From assembly GCA_947483545.1 (NCBI GenBank), contig CANKNP010000207.1:1-9253 (forward strand): DNA of 9,253 bases. Direction: 5' to 3'. This DNA comes from Deltaproteobacteria bacterium (lineage in GTDB: Bacteria > Myxococcota > UBA796 > SXON01). The notes beneath the pieces are model-generated. The model had not been told where the DNA came from, did not search any database, and saw nothing but the letters and a program-made list of their open reading frames with translations. Below, piece by piece: positions 5,096 through 9,253 of the stretch (position 1 is the first letter of the stretch; every line of letters begins with the position of its first letter). The translations under genes were made by a program, and so were the position numbers.

Positions 5096-5165
5096 ATTGG
5101 TCGAGGCTACGGGAGTAGCCGGCACCCGCCGTGAGCGGCCGTAGTGCTGCATTCCCGCGTCCCAC

Positions 5166-6143
5166 TCAGCTGCCCTCGATCAGCGCCGCCTCCAGCGCCG
5201 CCTCCACCCGCTCCTGGGCCTCCGCGATCGACATCGAGAGGGTCGCGCCCGCCGCCTTGGCATGGCCGCCGCCGTGGACGCTGAGGCGCTGAGCAAGCGC
5301 TGCGACGTCGACGCCACCACGCGAACGGAGCGACACCTTGCACCGTCCCTCACCGCGTTCGACGACCAACGCGGCCAACTCCACGCCCTGGACGTGCTGC
5401 AACGCGTCGACGATTCCCTCAACGTCCTGATCCTCAGCGCCAAGCTCGGCCATCGCCGCCTGGGTACACACGCCCACCAGCACCCTGCCGCGGGCCAGTC
5501 CGCGCGCCTCGTCACAGACGCGAGCCTGAAGCCGCAGACCCGACAGACGACGGTCCATCAGCACACGCTCGCAGATCTTCCAGTGTTCGATTCCGTGCCC
5601 GAGCAGCTCGGCCGCGAGGGTGTGGGTACCGGCGCGAGTGTTGCTGTATCGGAACGCGCCGGTGTCGTAGATGATGCCGGTGTAGAGCGCCTCGGCGTAG
5701 GTGCGATCGAGCGCGACGCCCCAATGACCCAAGAGGCGACGCACCATGACACATGTGCTTTCGGCAGCGGCGTCGAGCCAGGGGAGCGTGTAGCCATCAA
5801 TGCCGCTGGACCGATGATGGTCGATGAGGCCTGTCCATCGGGCACCGGCGAAGGCACGTCCGACACTGCGCGTCAGGCGCGTGCGGTCGCCGTCGAGGAC
5901 GACGACGCCGTCGTAGTCGCTGACATCCGCGTCGGCGACCATCTCGGACGCACCGGACATCCAGGCGTAGCGAAAGCCCGGATCCCCGGCGACGTCGACG
6001 TGGACGTCGGGAGCCAGCTCCGCAGCCGCGCGCTGCAGGGCGAGGCAGGCGCCGATGCTGTCCCCATCGGGGCCTTCGGGGCCAGTGAGCAGCACCCGGC
6101 GGCTGGACCGGAGGGCAGCGAGCAAGGCGGCGGCGAACTCCAT
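5166..6143 (-). CDS. DHH/DHHA1 family phosphoesterase, NrnA-like, 325 aa
   Basis: The closest functional family is NrnA: Mn-dependent enzymes that degrade very short RNAs and/or dephosphorylate pAp (3'-phosphoadenosine 5'-phosphate), acting in the cytosol. Seen motifs, numbered from the ATG at 6143: PDGDSIG (Asp26, Asp28) with LAL following, VVVLDGD (Asp84), the DHH motif in LIDHHRSS (108-110), and IIYDTGAFRYSNT (Asp160). The DHHA1 domain at about 220-315 has GGGHAKAAG at 291-299. The usual family length is 310-330 residues. One oddity is motif I: the metal-binding His normally two to four residues before PDGD is not present (LLTGPEGPDGD). The start is uncertain: GGAG lies ten bases before ATG 6143, but GTG 6188 with GGAGG upstream would add 15 residues. 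The gene is divergent from the helicase. Cyclic-dinucleotide or other oligonucleotide hydrolysis is an alternative. Confidence 0.9.
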   Translation of the reverse strand: MEFAAALLAALRSSRRVLLTGPEGPDGDSIGACLALQRAAAELAPDVHVDVAGDPGFRYAWMSGASEMVADADVSDYDGVVVLDGDRTRLTRSVGRAFAGARWTGLIDHHRSSGIDGYTLPWLDAAAESTCVMVRRLLGHWGVALDRTYAEALYTGIIYDTGAFRYSNTRAGTHTLAAELLGHGIEHWKICERVLMDRRLSGLRLQARVCDEARGLARGRVLVGVCTQAAMAELGAEDQDVEGIVDALQHVQGVELAALVVERGEGRCKVSLRSRGGVDVAALAQRLSVHGGGHAKAAGATLSMSIAEAQERVEAALEAALIEGS

Positions 6144-6240
6144 GCGGGCAGCGCTCCAGAAGCCGCTCGCAGTATCCACAATGCCCACGGGCGCAAGGCC
6201 TCCGGGCGCGTTAGACGCCGGTTCCTTTCGACGGACGACC
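6144..6240. promoter_or_regulatory. Divergent promoter region between the phosphoesterase and the helicase
   Basis: This 97-bp spacer separates two divergent genes and should carry both promoters. A small inverted repeat, GCGT-tag-ACGC, lies near 6208-6218. No clear hexamer pair is visible, and the true start of the phosphoesterase may extend into it. Confidence 0.3.
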
Positions 6241-8166
6241 ATGACTGAATCGGATACCGCGCCCGAGGGCGCGGAACTAGAGGCCACCCCGGCGCCCAAG
6301 CGCACCGACCACCTCAGCGACCGCGCGTTTGCGGATTTCCCCATCTCCCCCGCCGCACTTCAGGCGTTGGCTGACCTCAAATACATCATGGCCACGCCCG
6401 TGCAGGCGCGCACCATCGAGCCCGCACTCGCAGGTCGCGACCTGATCGTGCGCGCGAAGACCGGTACCGGCAAGACAGCCGCGTTCGGTGTGCCAATGAT
6501 CGAACGGCTCGACGACGGGGCCCGGGTCACGCAGGCGTTGGCGCTCGCACCCACCCGCGAGCTGGCAGTGCAGGTTGCCCAGGAGCTCGCAGCGTTGGCG
6601 AAGTACCGGGACCTGCGCATCACCGCCATCTACGGCGGCGTCGCCTTCCCCCCGCAGGAAGAAGCGCTGCAGAACGGCAGCGAGATCGTGGTCGGTACAC
6701 CCGGTCGCTTGCTCGACCACATTCGCCGCGGCAACCTCAAGCTCGATCAGGTGCGCGTCGTCGTGCTCGACGAGGCCGACGAGATGTTGTCGATGGGCTT
6801 CTTCGAGGACGTGCGCAAGATCGTCGCCCAGACGTCGGCGGGCCGCCAGACCATGCTTTTCTCAGCCACGCTGGACGAAAGCCTGCGCGGCTTCGCCAAC
6901 AGCTACATGAAGTCGCCGGACGACATCCATCTCAGCTCGGACGGGGACAACGTCCACCTGATCGAGCACGTCCTGTACGAGACGTCGCCCGACTACCACA
7001 AGGCGCGCGCACTGCTCGATCTGATCGAGCAAGAACGCCCCACCTCGGCGATCGTCTTCTGCAATACACGGGAAGATGTATCAACGGTCTACAACTACCT
7101 GGACCGGCAGGGCTTGGGCGTTGAAATGCTGTCGGGCGAGCTCCCCCAGAACAAGCGCGAGCGCGTCATGGCTCGGATCAAGGGCGGCGCGGTCCAGTTC
7201 CTCGTCAGCACCGACGTCGCCGCGCGCGGCATCGATATCAGCGATTTGTCGCACGTGATACATTATGCATTGCCTGCCGATGCATCAGTATATTTGCATC
7301 GTTCCGGCCGTACCGGCCGTATCGGGAAAGAAGGGACGGTTCTGGTCCTGGCCGGCGGCGCCGACTTCTCCACGCGGCTGACGCTGGAACGGCAACACAA
7401 GATCAAGTTCGAGGTCAAGCTCCTGCCGACTGGCGAGGAAAGCGCACTTTTGCGGACGGAGCGCTTCGCACGGATGCTCAAGGACGCGTCGGGCACGATG
7501 GCGTACGATTCGTTCTTGGAGGCGGCTCGGGCCATCAAGGCCCGGCCCGACGCCGACACGCTCATCGCGGTGGCGCTCAAAGCCTTCTTGGATTGGGACC
7601 GCCGCCGTCGGACGGGCGCGGTGGACGAGGCCCAGGCCGAGGGTGGGGAAGCGCGTAGCGAGGATCAAGGCGATCGGCCGCCTCGTCGTGATTTCGATCG
7701 TGATCGCGGCGGTGGTGGGCGTGGTGGTGGTGACCGCGGTGCCCGTCCCCAAGGGCGCGACCGCGGGCCGAGTGACCGAGGGCCGGCGAGCCGCGATGGC
7801 CGCCGTGACGAGCCCCGCCGGGATCGGCCCCGGGACGACAGGCCGCGAGATGATCGTCCGCGGGACGACCGTCCTCGTGGGGACGGACAGCAGCGTCGTC
7901 CTGACGCGGTCCGTCCGGATGCAGCCGCACCTGCCGCTGGCGACGAAGTCAGCCCAACCCGGCCCCCAGGCCCTGGGCGTGGCAACGACGAGGAGGACGG
8001 AGCCGACCTCCCGACCGACGGCAACGCCGGCGGCGGCGCCCAGCCCAAGCGGCGGCGGCGGCGTCGTGGCGGTGGCGGTGCACGGCCCGCGGGCGGCGCC
8101 GAGGGCGGCAGCGAGGGCGGCGCCGAGGCTTCAGGGCCAGCCCCCGGCAGCGACTCCGCGGAATGA
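6241..8166 (+). CDS. DEAD-box ATP-dependent RNA helicase with long Arg/Gly/Asp-rich tail, 641 aa
   Basis: It unwinds RNA duplexes using ATP; bacterial relatives (DeaD/CsdA, RhlE types) act in ribosome assembly, cold adaptation and mRNA decay. All core motifs are present: the Q motif region (FADF at 30-33, TPVQARTIEPAL at 52-63), AKTGTGKT (72-79), APTREL (103-108), TPGR (153-156), DEAD (177-180), SAT (208-210), FCNTRED (273-279), STDVAARGID (323-332) and HRSGRTGR (353-360). The two RecA-like domains end near 380. A helical region to about 455 precedes a disordered, charged tail with RGG/RGGG pieces, a tandem DDRPR repeat (about 527-547), RRRRRR near 604-609 and a Gly/Ala end; such tails bind RNA. 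The start ATG 6241 has only a weak GGA-containing site. The in-frame ATG 6181 is a less likely alternative. Confidence 0.95.
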   Translation: MTESDTAPEGAELEATPAPKRTDHLSDRAFADFPISPAALQALADLKYIMATPVQARTIEPALAGRDLIVRAKTGTGKTAAFGVPMIERLDDGARVTQALALAPTRELAVQVAQELAALAKYRDLRITAIYGGVAFPPQEEALQNGSEIVVGTPGRLLDHIRRGNLKLDQVRVVVLDEADEMLSMGFFEDVRKIVAQTSAGRQTMLFSATLDESLRGFANSYMKSPDDIHLSSDGDNVHLIEHVLYETSPDYHKARALLDLIEQERPTSAIVFCNTREDVSTVYNYLDRQGLGVEMLSGELPQNKRERVMARIKGGAVQFLVSTDVAARGIDISDLSHVIHYALPADASVYLHRSGRTGRIGKEGTVLVLAGGADFSTRLTLERQHKIKFEVKLLPTGEESALLRTERFARMLKDASGTMAYDSFLEAARAIKARPDADTLIAVALKAFLDWDRRRRTGAVDEAQAEGGEARSEDQGDRPPRRDFDRDRGGGGRGGGDRGARPQGRDRGPSDRGPASRDGRRDEPRRDRPRDDRPRDDRPRDDRPRGDGQQRRPDAVRPDAAAPAAGDEVSPTRPPGPGRGNDEEDGADLPTDGNAGGGAQPKRRRRRRGGGGARPAGGAEGGSEGGAEASGPAPGSDSAE

Positions 8167-8170
8167 ACGT

Positions 8171-8195
8171 CTGATATATTTCACTAATGTATCAG
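8171..8195. repeat. Imperfect palindrome between convergent genes
   Basis: CTGATATAT and ATGTATCAG form 9-bp arms with one mismatch around a 7-base AT-rich centre, starting five bases after the helicase stop and ending before the deaminase stop at 8206. It stands out as AT-rich within GC-rich DNA. It lacks a GC-rich stem and T-tract, so it is a weak terminator candidate; a protein-binding site is equally possible. Confidence 0.35.
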
Positions 8196-8205
8196 CCCGT
8201 GTAGC

Positions 8206-9195
8206 CTACAAGAAGCTCGCTGCGTAGGCCGCTTCGTTGCACGCGTCGGCCTCACCCAAGGTGAGGATCTCCGAGTCGACCAGCAGCGCATACTCCCGCG
8301 CCAGGTTGGTGCGACACAAGTATGTCCCATCGGTATTGATGGAGAAAGGAATACTTTTCGCCTGCAATGCACCGAGGATGTATCGAAACTCCTCGAGATG
8401 GCGTACGGCCCGGGTGTGTAGGTTCGACGTGGGACAGATCTCCAGCAGGATGCCAGCGTCGGCCAACCGAGTGAGGGCCTCGTCGCTGTAGGCGGCCCGG
8501 ATGCCATGGCCGATGCGGTCGGGCTTGAGGCGGTCGACGACGGCGATGACCCCTTCCGCACCGCTGGCGAGGGTCTCGCCGGTGTGGATCGTCGTGCCGA
8601 GGTCGGCCTGGCGCGCGCGTTCGAACAACTTTTCGTAGCGCCCGACCGAATCATCCAACTCGATGGTGTGAGACTCCGGACCGGCCACGTCGATGCCGAC
8701 GATACCGCGGTCCCGGTACTTGATGGCCTTGTCGACCAGTATCTCGTTGAGCTCCGGCTTGAATTCGCGAGCCAGACAGAAGATCAGGCCAGCTTCAACC
8801 TTGTATTCAAGGCAGGCGCGGTCCATGCCGCGGATGGCGGCGTGGATGATGTGGTCCAGATCACGCTCGCCCTCCAGGTTGCGCTTCATCGGGTTGAAGC
8901 GGAGCTCGATCCGACCGACGCGGCTACCGCGAAACTCCTTGCCGATGATCTCGTACACGCTGCGCTCGATGGCCGACGGCGAGGACTGAATCTTCTCGGT
9001 CACATCGTGGAGGATCTTCAGATAATCATCGAGCGACTTCACCTTCTTTGGATTGACGGTGATCAGCTCGACGAACTCGAAGTAGTCCTTGGTCGGGAGC
9101 TTGAAGCCCTGGGAGTGCGCAATGGCCCACATGATGTGGGGCGCGACGCTGGCGCCGACGTGGATGTGCAGGTCGCAAAGGGGTCGGGTGAACAT
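8206..9195 (-). CDS. Adenosine deaminase family hydrolase, 329 aa
   Basis: Members of this zinc-dependent TIM-barrel family deaminate adenosine, adenine or N6-methyl-AMP in purine salvage; the sequence does not decide the substrate. Seen residues: zinc ligands His10 and His12 in DLHIHVG, the GIDVAGPE turn at 167-174, zinc ligand His204 and catalytic Glu207 in IHTGET, RIGHG with His230, CPTSNL at 254-259, and zinc ligand Asp289 in SINTDG. The usual TDDP motif reads TDGT, so the second, substrate-contacting Asp is a Gly (residue 290). The N-terminal DLHxH at residue 8 and total length match the family. The start is fixed by an in-frame stop (9237-9235) 13 codons upstream with no other start codon between; the ribosome binding site is poor. 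That stop might also end an upstream gene that runs off the window edge. It is convergent with the helicase. Confidence 0.88.
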   Translation of the reverse strand: MFTRPLCDLHIHVGASVAPHIMWAIAHSQGFKLPTKDYFEFVELITVNPKKVKSLDDYLKILHDVTEKIQSSPSAIERSVYEIIGKEFRGSRVGRIELRFNPMKRNLEGERDLDHIIHAAIRGMDRACLEYKVEAGLIFCLAREFKPELNEILVDKAIKYRDRGIVGIDVAGPESHTIELDDSVGRYEKLFERARQADLGTTIHTGETLASGAEGVIAVVDRLKPDRIGHGIRAAYSDEALTRLADAGILLEICPTSNLHTRAVRHLEEFRYILGALQAKSIPFSINTDGTYLCRTNLAREYALLVDSEILTLGEADACNEAAYAASFL

Positions 9196-9253
9196 CCAGC
9201 GCGGTAACTCGGAACGCGGCCGGCTGGCGGCGGGTTATCCGAGCGCCTCGGAG

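Larger units (their letters stand above)
4494..5113. repeat. Array of diverged non-coding repeats upstream of ssrA
   Basis: A core consisting of ACTCGGGCAGTGTCG, a short variable piece, GTCGAGTTGTGCGGG and then CACCGC recurs four times. The second core block begins at 4528, 4740, 4948 and 5043, giving spacings of 212, 208 and 95 bp. A fifth, decayed match (GGTCGAGGCTACGGGA) lies at about 5099. The first two copies also share a second module (CGTCGCGACACGAT, then CAAACGCC and CTCGCGCCGC) that is missing from the later two. The copies are similar but not identical and are not in a constant frame. Function is unknown; a dispersed intergenic repeat family is the simplest reading. Confidence 0.75.
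4377..5165. other. 789-bp stretch without a credible gene, carrying a repeat array
   Basis: Long open frames run through here on both strands only because the DNA is GC-rich. They overlap the tmRNA or one another, and successive repeat copies fall in different frames, so DNA rather than protein sequence is conserved. The first 115 bases (4377-4493) should contain the ssrA promoter, but no good -35/-10 pair is visible. The rest is the repeat array described separately. Confidence 0.6.

Noticed and set aside
4494..5113. CRISPR array
   Set aside because: Repeats are diverged, spacings of about 95-212 bp are too long and irregular, and no cas gene is near.
4215..5144. Long overlapping open frames on both strands through the ssrA-upstream region
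   Set aside because: They overlap the tmRNA, lack ribosome binding sites and are Arg/Pro/Ala-rich. The repeat copies fall in different frames, so the open frames are a by-product of high GC.
5262..6248. Open frame antisense to the DHH phosphoesterase
   Set aside because: The opposite strand carries all DHH/DHHA1 motifs; this frame has no recognisable domain or start signal.
7643..8227. Open frame overlapping the helicase tail in another frame
   Set aside because: It reads the Arg/Gly-rich repeat region out of frame; it has low complexity and no start signal, and the helicase frame continues to its stop at 8166.
8506..9207. Open frame antisense to the deaminase
   Set aside because: The opposite strand has a complete adenosine-deaminase motif set; the antisense frame mirrors its codon pattern.

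Overview
The window is a piece of a high-GC bacterial chromosome. Codon bias, Shine-Dalgarno-type starts and a one-piece tmRNA are plainly bacterial. A Myxococcota-like or other high-GC proteobacterial-type host is my best guess, but nothing here fixes the taxon. The window has two parts that meet at about 4009-4035, the 3' end of the tmRNA gene ssrA.

Left part (1 to about 4030): the integrase-proximal end of an integrative element inserted in the 3' end of ssrA. It holds, in order: a small unrecognised gene (20-397, +); a stretch with no gene (398-626); a phage-type protein with a Cys/His cluster and HGG motif (627-1214, -); a divergently transcribed 249-residue protein with two ribbon-helix-helix DNA-binding segments and an unassigned beta-rich C-terminal region (1393-2142, +); an AT-rich control region with short palindromes; and a tightly coupled operon of two successive excisionase-type HTH proteins (2294-2491 and 2488-2820) and a tyrosine recombinase (2831-3970). 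The recombinase ends 38 bases from the 3' end of ssrA. This is the usual geometry of a tmRNA-targeted island. Its far end lies left of the window.

Right part (4009-9253): the host backbone. ssrA (4009-4376, -) encodes the tag ANNSNNFSQALAA and has the G3-U70 pair expected for alanine charging. Upstream of it lies a roughly 620-bp non-coding array of diverged repeats (4494-5113), which is not CRISPR and not coding. Then come a DHH/DHHA1 phosphoesterase of NrnA type (5166-6143, -) and, divergent from it across 97 bp, a DEAD-box RNA helicase with a long Arg/Gly/Asp-rich disordered tail (6241-8166, +). Convergent with the helicase is an adenosine-deaminase-family hydrolase (8206-9195, -).

The int/xis genes should control excision and integration of the element, and the double-RHH protein is the obvious candidate regulator of that operon. 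On the backbone side, tmRNA, a small-RNA/nucleotide phosphoesterase, an RNA helicase and a purine deaminase suggest RNA and nucleotide housekeeping, but no operon joins them. The least explained items are the double-RHH protein, the paired excisionases and the repeat array beside ssrA.
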